Shown piece after piece: positions 50,969 to 59,683 of a stretch of 64,000 nucleotides of DNA. How positions within the stretch are numbered: position 1 is the first letter of the stretch; each line of letters begins with the position of its first letter. This DNA is from Teichococcus oryzae (GTDB taxonomy: Bacteria > Pseudomonadota > Alphaproteobacteria > Acetobacterales > Acetobacteraceae): contig NZ_VUKA01000001.1 in the NCBI RefSeq assembly GCF_008386565.1, positions 1,116,001-1,180,000 on the forward strand, read 5' to 3'. The translations under genes were made by a program, and so were the position numbers. Below the pieces are notes generated by a model. It made no database searches. It saw nothing but the letters and a program-made list of their open reading frames with translations, and had not been told where the DNA came from.

Positions 50969-51110
50969 GATCGGTTCCCGGTGGGCTGGTTGGCGGGCGG
51001 ATATGGGGAGGGGCGGCCCGCTCTGGAAGGCCGGGCCGTGCCGCGGCGTCAGGGTTGATCGGCGTCGCGCCGCCGCCGAAGATGCAGCCGCATCCTGGCG
51101 GAGGCCGCCC

Positions 51111-53057
51111 ATGTCGCGCATCTCCTTCTCCCGCCGTGCCCTGCTGCTGGGTAGCGTCGCCCTGGCGGCGCCCTGGCCCCTGGCCGCGCAGGCATCCCCG
51201 GACCGGATGCGGCTGCGACTGCTGGGAACCACCGATCTTCATGTGAACGTGTTTCCCTATGATTATTACCGTGACCGTGCGGATGACACGGTGGGGCTCG
51301 CCAGGACCGCCAGCCTGATCGCGGCCGCGCGGGCGGAGGTGCCCAACACGCTGTTGTTCGACAATGGCGACCTGATCCAGGGCAACCCGCTCGGCGACTA
51401 CATGGCCTATTCACGCGGGCTCGGGCCGGGGCAGGTGCATCCGGTGATCGCGGCGATGAACAGCCTCGGTTATGCTTGTGGCACGCTGGGCAATCACGAG
51501 TTCAATTACGGCCTGGACTATCTTGGCCATGCCCTGGCCGGCCAGAACTTCCCGAGCGTCTGCGCCAATGTGCTGAAGGCCGACGGGTCGCCGCTGCTGC
51601 CGCCGGCCAATGTCCTCCCGCGGGAACTGGTGGACGAGGCCGGGCGGAGCCACAGGCTGCGCATCGGCGTGATCGGCTTCGTGCCCCCGCAGATCCTGCA
51701 ATGGGACCGGGCGCATCTTCAGGGGCGGCTCACCGCCACCGACATCGTGGACGCCGCCCGCCAGCACCTGCCGGCGCTGCGGGCACAATCCGACATCGTG
51801 GTGGCGCTGTGCCATTCCGGCATTGCGGGCGGCGAAGCCAAGCCCGGCGCGGAGAATGCCGCGCTTCAACTGGCCGAGGTGCCCGGCATCGACGCCATCT
51901 TCGCCGGCCATCAGCACCTGGTGTTTCCGGGCAAGGACTTCGCCGGCATCCCTGGGGTGGATGCGCAGCGCGGCACCCTGCATGGCGTGCCGGCGGTGAT
52001 GGCCGGGTTCTGGGGCAGCCATCTCGGCGTCATCGACCTGGCCCTGGAACGGCGCGGGGGCGGCTGGAAGGTGACGGGCTTCGCCACCGAGGCGCGGCCC
52101 ATCTATGAGCGCATGGCGGACCGCAGGATCGTGCCCACGGTTCCCGCCAGCGAGCCGGTGCTGGCGGCGGCACGGGCGGAGCACGAGGCGGCGCTGGCCT
52201 ATGTGCGCCAGCCGGTGGGTAAGACACGCGCGCCGATCACCAGCTACTGGGCCCTGGTGGCGGACGACCCCTCTGTTCAGATCGTTTCCAACGCCCAACT
52301 CTGGTATGTGCGGGACCTTGCCAGGAATGCCGGGATGGGCGATCTGCCGCTGCTGTCGGCGGCGGCGCCCTTCAAGGCCGGCGGCCGCGGTGGGCCGGAC
52401 TACTACACCGATGTCAGGCCTGGGCCGCTCGCCATCAAGGATGTCGCGGATATCTACCTGTATCCGAACACGCTGCGCGTGGTGCGGATCACCGGCCTGC
52501 AACTGCGTGAATGGCTGGAACGCTCGGCCGGGCTGTTCAACCGGATTGACCCGGCCTCGGCGGAGGAGCAGCCGCTGATCGACCCGCGCTTCCCGTCCTA
52601 TAATTTCGATGTCATCGATGGCGTCACCTACCGCATCGATGTCACCCAGCCTTCCCGCTATGATGGCGAAGGCAGGCTGGCGGCACCCGGGGCGCGCCGC
52701 ATCCTGGACCTGGCCCATCACGGAAAGCCGGTGGAGGCGGAGCAGATCTTTCTGGTCGCCACCAACAATTACCGCGCGGGCGGCGGCGGCAATTTCCCGG
52801 GCGCCGATGGCAGCACCATCGTGCTGGAAGCGCCCGACCTGAACCGCGACGTGGTGCTGCGCTATATCGTCGGGCAGAAGACGATCGACCCCGGCGCCGA
52901 CAACAACTGGTCACTGGCACCCTGGCCGGCGTCGGCGCGGGTGACTCTCGCCACTGGGCCGGGCGCCGCGAGGTTCCACCCGCCCGGCTTCCATGCCGAG
53001 CCGCTCGGCAGCACGCCGGATGGCTTCACGCGATACCGCCTCCGCCATGCCGGCTGA
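51111..53057 (+). CDS. cpdB: Exported 2',3'-cyclic-nucleotide phosphodiesterase/3'-nucleotidase (CpdB-like)
   Basis: Periplasmic enzyme that dephosphorylates cyclic and 3'-nucleotides to nucleosides. A Tat signal (SRRALLLGSVALAAPWPLA) precedes the calcineurin-like domain: LLGTTDLHVNVFPYDYYRD (metal Asp-His), LLFDNGDLIQGNPLGDYMAY, GTLGNHEFNYGLDYLGHAL, VALCHSGIAGG and FAGHQHLVFPG. The nucleotide-binding C-terminal domain shows NNYRAGGGGNFPG, characteristic of CpdB. The ATG at 51111 after GGAGGCC gives 648 aa. It is followed by the nucleoside ABC genes, so it likely supplies their cargo. Confidence 0.92.
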   Translation: MSRISFSRRALLLGSVALAAPWPLAAQASPDRMRLRLLGTTDLHVNVFPYDYYRDRADDTVGLARTASLIAAARAEVPNTLLFDNGDLIQGNPLGDYMAYSRGLGPGQVHPVIAAMNSLGYACGTLGNHEFNYGLDYLGHALAGQNFPSVCANVLKADGSPLLPPANVLPRELVDEAGRSHRLRIGVIGFVPPQILQWDRAHLQGRLTATDIVDAARQHLPALRAQSDIVVALCHSGIAGGEAKPGAENAALQLAEVPGIDAIFAGHQHLVFPGKDFAGIPGVDAQRGTLHGVPAVMAGFWGSHLGVIDLALERRGGGWKVTGFATEARPIYERMADRRIVPTVPASEPVLAAARAEHEAALAYVRQPVGKTRAPITSYWALVADDPSVQIVSNAQLWYVRDLARNAGMGDLPLLSAAAPFKAGGRGGPDYYTDVRPGPLAIKDVADIYLYPNTLRVVRITGLQLREWLERSAGLFNRIDPASAEEQPLIDPRFPSYNFDVIDGVTYRIDVTQPSRYDGEGRLAAPGARRILDLAHHGKPVEAEQIFLVATNNYRAGGGGNFPGADGSTIVLEAPDLNRDVVLRYIVGQKTIDPGADNNWSLAPWPASARVTLATGPGAARFHPPGFHAEPLGSTPDGFTRYRLRHAG

Positions 53058-53100
53058 GAGGCTCGCCTGCCCTTCAACGCAACACGACGGGGGTTCCACC

Positions 53101-54093
53101 ATGAAGGTCCTGCTTGCCACCGCATTGTCCGTGCTGGTCAGCTTCGGCGCGGCGCGCGCCGCGGAGATCACCCCCGCCATCGTCTATGATATGGGCGGGA
53201 AGTTCGACAAATCCTTCAATGAGGGCGTGCACAAAGGCGGGCAGGCCTTTGCCCGGTCCAGCGGCGTCACGGTGCGCGAGTTCGAGCCGCAGAACGATAC
53301 CCAGCGCGAGCAGGCGCTGCGCAACTTCGCCCGCCGTGGGCAGAATCCGATCATCGCGGTTGGCTTCAACCAGGCCAGCGCGGTGAAAACCGTGGCGGCC
53401 GAGTTCCCGCAGGTCCGCTTCATCATCATCGATGCCGTGGTGGAGGCGCCGAATGTCGAATCCGTGCTGTTCCGGGAGGAACAGGGCAGCTACCTCGCAG
53501 GCCTGGTCGCGGCGCTCAAGAGCGACACCGGCAAGGTCGGCTTTGTCGGCGGCATGGATGTGCCGCTGATCCGGAAATTCGCCTGCGGCTATGTGCAGGG
53601 CGCCAAGGCCGCCAATCCGCGGATCGAGGTGCTGCAGAACATGACAGGCTCGACGCCAACCGCCTGGAACGATCCCGTGCGCGGCGCGGAACTGGCGCGC
53701 TCGCAGATCGAACGCGGCGCCGATATCATCTTCCATGCGGCCGGCGCCACCGGCAACGGCGTGCTGCAGGCGGCAGCCGATGCGGGCAAGTTCGGCATCG
53801 GCGTCGATTCCAACCAGAACCACCTGCATCCGGGCAGCGTGCTGACCAGCATGGTGAAGCAGCTCGACATCGCCACGCAAACCTCCCTGGAGGAAGCACG
53901 CACCGGCCAGTGGAAGCCGGGAACGCAGGTGCTGGGACTGGCCGAGGACGGCGTGGGCCTCGCCTTCGACGAGAACAACGCCGCCATCGTGACGCCCGAG
54001 ATGCGCCGCCGCGTCGATCAGGCCAAGGCCGACATCATCGCCGGCCGCATCACTGTGCATGACTACATGAGCACCGGCTCCTGCCCGAACTGA
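53101..54093 (+). CDS. BMP-family nucleoside-binding lipoprotein/periplasmic protein
   Basis: Substrate-binding protein of a nucleoside ABC importer (PnrA/BmpA class). Sec signal peptide MKVLLATALSVLVSFGAARA, no lipobox Cys; the mature protein has IVYDMGGKFDKSFNEGVHKGG, the diagnostic BMP opening (metal- and ribose-contacting Asp/Phe), IIAVGFNQASAVKTVAAEFP, VGFVGGMDVPLIRKFACGYVQGAK and VGVDSNQNHLHPGSVLTSMVK-type C-terminal lobe. 330 aa. Its stop overlaps the ATPase start (TGATG), so the transporter genes are coupled. Family members bind purine or pyrimidine nucleosides. Confidence 0.93.
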   Translation: MKVLLATALSVLVSFGAARAAEITPAIVYDMGGKFDKSFNEGVHKGGQAFARSSGVTVREFEPQNDTQREQALRNFARRGQNPIIAVGFNQASAVKTVAAEFPQVRFIIIDAVVEAPNVESVLFREEQGSYLAGLVAALKSDTGKVGFVGGMDVPLIRKFACGYVQGAKAANPRIEVLQNMTGSTPTAWNDPVRGAELARSQIERGADIIFHAAGATGNGVLQAAADAGKFGIGVDSNQNHLHPGSVLTSMVKQLDIATQTSLEEARTGQWKPGTQVLGLAEDGVGLAFDENNAAIVTPEMRRRVDQAKADIIAGRITVHDYMSTGSCPN

Positions 54094-55640
54094 TGGCGCT
54101 CCCGGATCGCGCTCCGGCCGCCATCGAGCTGCGCGGCATCGACAAGCGCTTCGGCGCCGTGCACGCCAATCGCGCCATCGACCTCGTGGTCCGGCGCGGG
54201 CACATCCACGGCATCGTCGGCGAGAACGGCGCCGGCAAATCCACCCTGATGGCCATCCTGCACGGCTTCTACCAGGCCGATGCCGGCACCATCCTGGTGA
54301 ACGGCCAGGAAGCCACCATCCGCGACAGCCGTGACGCAATCCGCCTGGGCATCGAGATGGTGCATCAGCACTTCATGCTGGTTGAGCGCTTCACCGTGCT
54401 GGAGAACGTCATGCTCGGCGCTGAGGGAGGGCCGCTGCTGGCGCGAGGCGCGGCCCGGGCGCGGGCGGAACTCAGGCGGCTCGGCGCGGAATACGGCCTC
54501 GGCGTCGATCCCGATGCGCGTGTCGCGGATCTCCCGGTCGGCGCGCAGCAGCGGGTCGAGATCCTGAAGGCGCTGTATCGCGGTGCCGGGGTGCTGATCC
54601 TGGACGAGCCCACCGGCGTCCTGACGCCGCAGGAAGCGGACGACCTGTTCCGCGTGCTGCGCGCCCTGCGCGACCAGGGCCGAACCGTGCTGCTGATCAC
54701 CCACAAGCTCCGCGAGATCATGGCCGTCACGGACCGCGTTTCCGTGATGCGCGCCGGGCGGATGGTGGCGCATCGCGACACGGGTGCCACCACTCCTGCG
54801 GAACTGGGCGAACTGATGATCGGCCGCCGGCTTGCGGCGCCGACGCCATTGCCGCCCATGCCGGCAGGGCCGCTGTTGCTGGAGGCGCGGGGTCTTTCGG
54901 TGCGGGATAAGGCCGGCGTGGAGCGGGTAAGCCGCGTGGATCTCGCGCTGCGCGGCGGCGAGATCCTGGGCATCGCCGGCGTCGCCGGGAACGGGCAGGG
55001 GGAACTGCTGGAAGCCCTGGCCGGAATGCGGCGCCCCGCCGCCGGGGAGATCCGGCTGGCCGGCGAAACCGTCTTTCCCGCCGGTCGCTTCGATGCGGCC
55101 CTGCTGCGGCGCAAGGGCATTGGCCATGTGCCGGAGGATCGCCTGCGCAGCGGCCTGCTGCGCCAGGACAATGCCGCCGCCACCGCCATCCTTGGCCATC
55201 AGGACGATCCGCGCTGGCGGCGTGGCGGATTGTTGTCGCCCCGTGCCATGGCGGCGCATGCGCGGCGCCTGATGCGCGACTACGACGTGCGGCCGCCTGA
55301 TCCGGCCCTGCGCTCCGCGCTGTTCTCGGGCGGCAACCAGCAGAAGCTGATCCTGGGGCGGGAGATCGAGCGCGACCCCAAAGTCCTGCTGGTGGGGCAG
55401 CCGACCAGGGGCGTTGACATCGGCGGCATCGACGCCATCCACCAGCGGCTGCTGGCGCACCGCGCGGCGGGCAGGGCGGTGTTGATGGTGTCGGTGGAGA
55501 TCGAGGAGATCCTGGCCTTGAGCGACCGGATCCTGGTGATGTGCGGCGGCCGGATCATGGGCGAGCTGGCGGCTGCCGAGGCCGATGAGCGCAAGCTCGG
55601 CCTGCTGATGGCTGGCATTGCCCAGGAGGATGCGGCATGA
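54093..55640 (+). CDS. Nucleoside ABC importer ATPase (duplicated ATP-binding domains)
   Basis: 515-aa tandem ATPase of the RbsA/NupO class. Domain 1: Walker A GIVGENGAGKSTLMAILHGFY, signature DLPVGAQQRVEILKALYRGA, Walker B GVLILDEPTGVLTPQEADDL, H-loop TVLLITHKLREI. Domain 2 (from about residue 265) has a degenerate Walker A GVAGNGQGELLEALAG and an intact signature LFSGGNQQKLILGREIERDP followed by VLLVGQPTRGVDIGGI in place of a classical DEP Walker B; only one site is expected to hydrolyse ATP fully, as in this class. Overlaps the downstream permease by ATGA. Confidence 0.93.
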   Translation: MALPDRAPAAIELRGIDKRFGAVHANRAIDLVVRRGHIHGIVGENGAGKSTLMAILHGFYQADAGTILVNGQEATIRDSRDAIRLGIEMVHQHFMLVERFTVLENVMLGAEGGPLLARGAARARAELRRLGAEYGLGVDPDARVADLPVGAQQRVEILKALYRGAGVLILDEPTGVLTPQEADDLFRVLRALRDQGRTVLLITHKLREIMAVTDRVSVMRAGRMVAHRDTGATTPAELGELMIGRRLAAPTPLPPMPAGPLLLEARGLSVRDKAGVERVSRVDLALRGGEILGIAGVAGNGQGELLEALAGMRRPAAGEIRLAGETVFPAGRFDAALLRRKGIGHVPEDRLRSGLLRQDNAAATAILGHQDDPRWRRGGLLSPRAMAAHARRLMRDYDVRPPDPALRSALFSGGNQQKLILGREIERDPKVLLVGQPTRGVDIGGIDAIHQRLLAHRAAGRAVLMVSVEIEEILALSDRILVMCGGRIMGELAAAEADERKLGLLMAGIAQEDAA

Positions 55641-56719
55641 GCGCGCCATCCGCGGCATTGCCACGCTGGGTGGATCTGGCGGTTCTGCCGGCGCTGAACC
55701 TGTTTCTGGCCCTGGCGGTGACGGCGCTGCTGGTGCTGCTGACTGGCGGCGATCCGGTGGTGGCGCTGCGGGCGCTGGTGGTGGGCAGCTTCGGCTCGGC
55801 CGACGCCATTGGATACACGCTGTACTACGCCACCAACATGGCCTTCACGGGCCTGGCGGTCGCTGTGGCCTTCCAGGCCGGCTTGTTCAACATCGGCGCT
55901 GAAGGCCAGGCCTATATCGGCGGGCTGGGGGTGGCATTGGTGGCGTTGAACCTGGAAGGGCTGCCCGCCCCGCTGCTGGTGCCGCTGGCGATCGCGGGCG
56001 GCGCGCTGTTCGGCGCGGCCTGGGGAGCCATCCCGGGCTGGCTGCAGGCGCGGCGCGGCAGCCACATCGTCATCACCACCATCATGTTCAACTTCCTCGC
56101 GGCCTCATTGATGGTCCATCTGGTCGTCAACGTGCTGATCGCGCCCGGCTCGATGTCGCCCGAATCGCGCAGCTTCGCCGATGCGGCGTCGCTGCCTTCC
56201 CTGTCGTTCCTCGGCTTCGCCGCCTCCACGCCGCTGAACCTGGCGCTGGTGCTGGCGCTGCTGGCGGCGCTGGGCGTCTGGCTGCTGATCTGGCGGACGC
56301 CCTGGGGCTATGGGCTGCGCGTGGCGGGACAGAGCCCGGATGTCGCGCGCTATGCCGGCATCGATGAAGGGCGGGTGATCATTGCCGCCATGGCCCTGTC
56401 GGGCGCGCTGGCCGCCGGCGTCGCGGTGAATGAGCTGCTGGGAGCGCAGCACAAGCTGCTGCTGAGCTTCACGGGGGGATATGGCTTCACCGGCATCGCC
56501 GTGGCGCTCATGGGGCGCAACCACCCGCTCGGCGTGCTGCTGGCGGCGCTGCTGTTCGGGGCCCTGACGCAGGGCGGCGCCGAAATGGCGTTCGAGGTGC
56601 CGGACGTGCCTTCGGAAATCGTCGTGCTGATCCAGGGACTGGTGATCCTGTTCACCGGGGCGCTGGGACTGATGCTGCGCCCGGCACTGATGCGCCTGCT
56701 GGTTCCGGCGCGTGCATGA
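55637..56719 (+). CDS. Nucleoside ABC importer permease 1
   Basis: Membrane subunit of the BMP-type importer, 360 aa with about ten helices. It has FTGLAVAVAFQAGLFNIGAEGQAYIGGLG, the block shared with the NupP/BmpC permeases (the GLFNIGAEGQ motif), then the periplasmic-facing loops, and GYGLRVAGQSPDVARYAGIDEGRVIIAAMALSGALA, the conserved cytoplasmic coupling region, and ELLGAQHKLLLSFTGGYGFTGIAVALMGRNHPLG. Start and stop overlap the neighbouring genes. Forms the channel with the next gene product. Confidence 0.93.
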   Translation: MSAPSAALPRWVDLAVLPALNLFLALAVTALLVLLTGGDPVVALRALVVGSFGSADAIGYTLYYATNMAFTGLAVAVAFQAGLFNIGAEGQAYIGGLGVALVALNLEGLPAPLLVPLAIAGGALFGAAWGAIPGWLQARRGSHIVITTIMFNFLAASLMVHLVVNVLIAPGSMSPESRSFADAASLPSLSFLGFAASTPLNLALVLALLAALGVWLLIWRTPWGYGLRVAGQSPDVARYAGIDEGRVIIAAMALSGALAAGVAVNELLGAQHKLLLSFTGGYGFTGIAVALMGRNHPLGVLLAALLFGALTQGGAEMAFEVPDVPSEIVVLIQGLVILFTGALGLMLRPALMRLLVPARA

Positions 56720-57690
56720 CGGAGGCGCTGGACATCCTGTTGCCGATCCTGGCGGCGACGCTGCGGCTGGCCACGCCCCTGCTGCTGGCCGCGCTGGCCG
56801 GGTTGTTTTCCGAGCGCGCCGGCATTGTCGATGTCGGGCTGGAAGGAAAGATGCTGGTGGGCGCCTTCGCCGCCGCCGCCGCCGCCGCGGTGACGGGGGA
56901 GGTGATGCTGGGCCTGCTGGCGGCCGTGGCCGCTTCCTGCGGCCTCGGGCTGGTGCATGCCTTTGGCTGCATAACCCTGCGTGGCAGCCAGGTGGTGTCC
57001 GGCATGGCGATCAACATCATCGCCTCGGGCCTGACGGCGACGCTGGCCCTGGCCTGGTTCGGCCTGGGCGGGCAAACGCCGCCATTATCCGCCGCCGCGC
57101 GCTTCCTGCCGCTTTCCATGCCTGGGGCGGAAATCCTGGCCGGGATACCGGTTCTGGGCCGGCTTTATGCGTCCTTGGTCGGCGGGCAGACGGCGCTGGT
57201 TTATCTGGCGCTGCTGCTGGTGCCGGTGAGTGCATTCGTGCTGGCGCGGACGCGCTTCGGGCTTCGCCTGCGCGCGGCGGGGGAGCATCCCGCCGCGGTG
57301 GACACAGCGGGCGTTTCCGTCACGCGGCTGCGTTACGCGGGGGTGCTGATCGCCTCGGTGCTGTGCGGCGTGGCGGGCGCCTATGTCGCCACGGCTCAGG
57401 GGGCGGGATTCCAGCGGGACATGATCGCCGGGCGGGGCTATATCGCGCTGGCCGCGATGATCCTGGGGGGATGGCAGCCGGGGCGCATCCTGCTCACCTG
57501 CCTGCTGTTCGGTGCCCTGGATGCCGCCGCCATCCGCCTGCAGGGCGTGGTTCTGCCGGGCATCGGCGCCTTTCCGGTGCAGGCGATCCAGGCCTTGCCC
57601 TATCTGCTGACGGTGGTGCTGCTGGCGGGCTTCATGGGGCGCGCCCTGCCGCCCAAGGCCAGCGGCCAGCCCTATGTGAAGGAGCGCTGA
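56716..57690 (+). CDS. Nucleoside ABC importer permease 2
   Basis: Second channel subunit, 324 aa with about nine membrane helices. ALAGLFSERAGIVDVGLEGKMLVGAF is the counterpart of the GLxNIGxEG block (here GIVDVGLEGKM); RTRFGLRLRAAGEHPAAVDTAGVSVTRLRYAGVLIASVL is the coupling region, and IAGRGYIALAAMILGGWQPG is the family C-terminal block. It overlaps permease 1 by ATGA and ends 3 bases before cdd, so uptake and deamination genes form one transcriptional unit. Confidence 0.93.
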   Translation: MTEALDILLPILAATLRLATPLLLAALAGLFSERAGIVDVGLEGKMLVGAFAAAAAAAVTGEVMLGLLAAVAASCGLGLVHAFGCITLRGSQVVSGMAINIIASGLTATLALAWFGLGGQTPPLSAAARFLPLSMPGAEILAGIPVLGRLYASLVGGQTALVYLALLLVPVSAFVLARTRFGLRLRAAGEHPAAVDTAGVSVTRLRYAGVLIASVLCGVAGAYVATAQGAGFQRDMIAGRGYIALAAMILGGWQPGRILLTCLLFGALDAAAIRLQGVVLPGIGAFPVQAIQALPYLLTVVLLAGFMGRALPPKASGQPYVKER

Positions 57691-57693
57691 GCC

Positions 57694-58101
57694 ATGTCCG
57701 ATCCCTTGATCGCAGCCGCGCTGGCCGCCCGGGCCAATGCCTACGCGCCTTATTCACGCTTCACCGTCGGGGCCGCGCTGCGCACGGAGGAAGGCGCGAT
57801 CTTCTCCGGCTGCAATGTCGAGAACGCCGCTTTCCCGGAAGGCAGCTGCGCCGAGGCTGGGGCGATCGCGGCCATGGCGCTGGCCGGGGGGCGCCGCATC
57901 GCCGAAGTTGTGGTGGCCGGCGATGGCGACAGGCCCTGCAGCCCTTGCGGCGGCTGCCGCCAGAAGATCCGCGAATTTGCCGCCCCGGCGACTCCCCTGC
58001 GCATGGTCAACGCGGAAGGACGCATGCTGCTGGCCACCACCCTGGCGGAGTTGCTGCCGCACTTCTTCGGTCCCGGCCATCTGGGCGGAAGCCCGTCATG
58101 A
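57694..58101 (+). CDS. cdd: Cytidine deaminase
   Basis: Deaminates cytidine and deoxycytidine to uridines; small tetrameric form of 135 aa. The active-site Cys and Glu are in EGSCAEAGAIAAMAL (CAE), and two further zinc Cys in CSPCGGCRQKIREFA. The N-terminal YAPYSRFTVGAALRTEEGAIFSG and GCNVENAAFPEG are family blocks. It lies 3 bases after the permease gene and its stop overlaps the deoxyribosyltransferase-like gene start (ATGA). In this context it processes imported cytidine. Confidence 0.95.
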   Translation: MSDPLIAAALAARANAYAPYSRFTVGAALRTEEGAIFSGCNVENAAFPEGSCAEAGAIAAMALAGGRRIAEVVVAGDGDRPCSPCGGCRQKIREFAAPATPLRMVNAEGRMLLATTLAELLPHFFGPGHLGGSPS

Positions 58102-58658
58102 AGCCACGCGCCTATCTCGCCGGCCCGGACGTGTTCCTGCCCGACGCGCCGTCCCATGCCGCCCGCAAGGTGGCAATCTGCGCCCGGCATGGCATCGACG
58201 GGCGCCCACCATTGAACGAGGACCTGGCGAGTCTTGGCACCCTGCCGGCGGAGGAGGCGTGGGCCACCCTTTACCGCAAGGACATCGGCATGATGGACGG
58301 GTGCGACCTTGTCATCGCCAATCTGACGCCCTTTCGCGGCGTTTCCGCCGATAGCGGCACGCTGGTGGAGATCGGCTGGTTCCTTGGCCGAGGACGGCCG
58401 GTTTTCGGCTATTCCAACAGCGCGGCGCCGTTCTCGGAACGCTGCCGCCAGCACGGTTCCGTCCTGCCTGACCCGATCCCGGGTGTGACGGTGGAAGGTT
58501 TCGGCCTGCCCGACAACCTGATGATCGAGGGCGCGTTGGTGCAGGCCGGCGGCCACCCCATGCTGATCCCTCCCGATGGGCGCGACCGGCCTTTCGACTC
58601 CCTGGACATGTTCGAGGCCTGCGTTGCCCTGGCGGCACGCCGTCTCGGCCTTGCCTGA
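58098..58658 (+). CDS. Nucleoside 2-deoxyribosyltransferase-like protein
   Basis: 186-aa protein with the Rossmann-like fold of nucleoside 2-deoxyribosyltransferases and DNPH1/Rcl. The start RAYLAGPDVFLPDAPSHA, then RKDIGMMDGCDLVIANLTPFRGVSADSGTLVEIGWFLGRGRP, contain the family's substrate Asp residues and the catalytic Glu (in TLVEIG). The activity is either 2-deoxyribosyl transfer between bases or hydrolysis of deoxynucleotides (DNPH1-like); the sequence does not decide. Start overlaps the cdd stop; the nucleoside hydrolase follows by 22 bases. Confidence 0.88.
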   Translation: MKPRAYLAGPDVFLPDAPSHAARKVAICARHGIDGRPPLNEDLASLGTLPAEEAWATLYRKDIGMMDGCDLVIANLTPFRGVSADSGTLVEIGWFLGRGRPVFGYSNSAAPFSERCRQHGSVLPDPIPGVTVEGFGLPDNLMIEGALVQAGGHPMLIPPDGRDRPFDSLDMFEACVALAARRLGLA

Positions 58659-58680
58659 ACCCATCGACGAGGCACCCGCC

Positions 58681-59619
58681 ATGGCCCGCAAGATCATTAT
58701 CGATACCGATCCTGGCAAGGACGATGCCGTTGCCATCCTGCTGGCCCTGGCTTCCCCGGAGCTTGAGGTGCTGGCGCTCACGGCGGTGGCGGGCAACGTG
58801 CCCCTGGCGCGCACCGAGGGGAACGCGCGCCGGCTGCTGGAACTGGCCGGACGGCCTGACATCCCTGTTTATGGCGGCTGCGCGCGCCCGCTGGTGCGGC
58901 CGCCAGTCACGGCGGAGCATGTGCATGGCGACACTGGCCTCCAGGGTCTGATCCTTCCAGAACCCTCGGTCCCGGCACGACCCGAACACGCGGTGGACAT
59001 GCTGGTTGGCATTCTGCGCGGCGCGGCAGCGGGGGAGATCACGCTGTGCCTGCTCGGCCCCGCGACTAACCTTGCCCTGGCTCTGGTGAAGGCGCCCGAT
59101 ATCGCCTCGCGCATCGCCGAGGTGATCTGGATGGCGGGCGCGCGCAGCGAAGGCGGCAATGTGACGCCAGCCGCCGAATACAACGTCCATGCCGATCCCG
59201 ATGCGGCGGAAGTGCTGCTGAACAGCGGCATCGCGCTGACCTTGCTGCCGCTGGACCTGACGCATCAGGTGCGGCTGACACGGGAACGCCTGACGCGGCT
59301 GCGTTCGATCGATGCCGCCGCGGCGCGGGCGGTGGCGAGGATGTTCTCGGATGCGGATGGTAGCCCGCAGCGGGAGCGGGAACAGGAGGGCATACCCCTG
59401 CACGATCCCTGCGTGATCGCGCATCTGCTGCGGCCCGGATTGTTCGTCGGCCGCCGCATCAATGTTGCGGTGGAAATCGTCAGCCCGCTGTCGCTGGGCA
59501 TGACGGTAGCCGATTGGTTCGGCGTGACCGGGCGCGAGCCGAACGCCACCTGGCTGAACCAGGCGGATGCCGAGGGCTTCTTCGACCTGTTGCTGGAACG
59601 GCTCGCGCGCCTGCCCTGA
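58681..59619 (+). CDS. Inosine-uridine-preferring nucleoside hydrolase
   Basis: Cleaves the N-glycosidic bond of nucleosides to base and ribose. Ca-binding N-terminal motif IIIDTDPGKDDAVAILLAL; AVAGNVPLARTEGNARRLLEL; LLGPATNLALALVKAPDI; VIWMAGARSEGGNVTPAAEYNVHADPDAAE (calcium and ribose contacts), then LPLDLTHQVRLTRERL and IPLHDPCVIAHLL. Length 312 aa. With cdd it would turn imported cytidine to uracil and ribose. Last enzyme of the scavenging run before the cupin gene. Confidence 0.94.
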   Translation: MARKIIIDTDPGKDDAVAILLALASPELEVLALTAVAGNVPLARTEGNARRLLELAGRPDIPVYGGCARPLVRPPVTAEHVHGDTGLQGLILPEPSVPARPEHAVDMLVGILRGAAAGEITLCLLGPATNLALALVKAPDIASRIAEVIWMAGARSEGGNVTPAAEYNVHADPDAAEVLLNSGIALTLLPLDLTHQVRLTRERLTRLRSIDAAAARAVARMFSDADGSPQREREQEGIPLHDPCVIAHLLRPGLFVGRRINVAVEIVSPLSLGMTVADWFGVTGREPNATWLNQADAEGFFDLLLERLARLP

Positions 59620-59683
59620 TGCCTGCCGGGTTGCGCCGGCTTGTTGCATTCTGCATGGTGCTGCCACCATTGGAGGGACCGCC

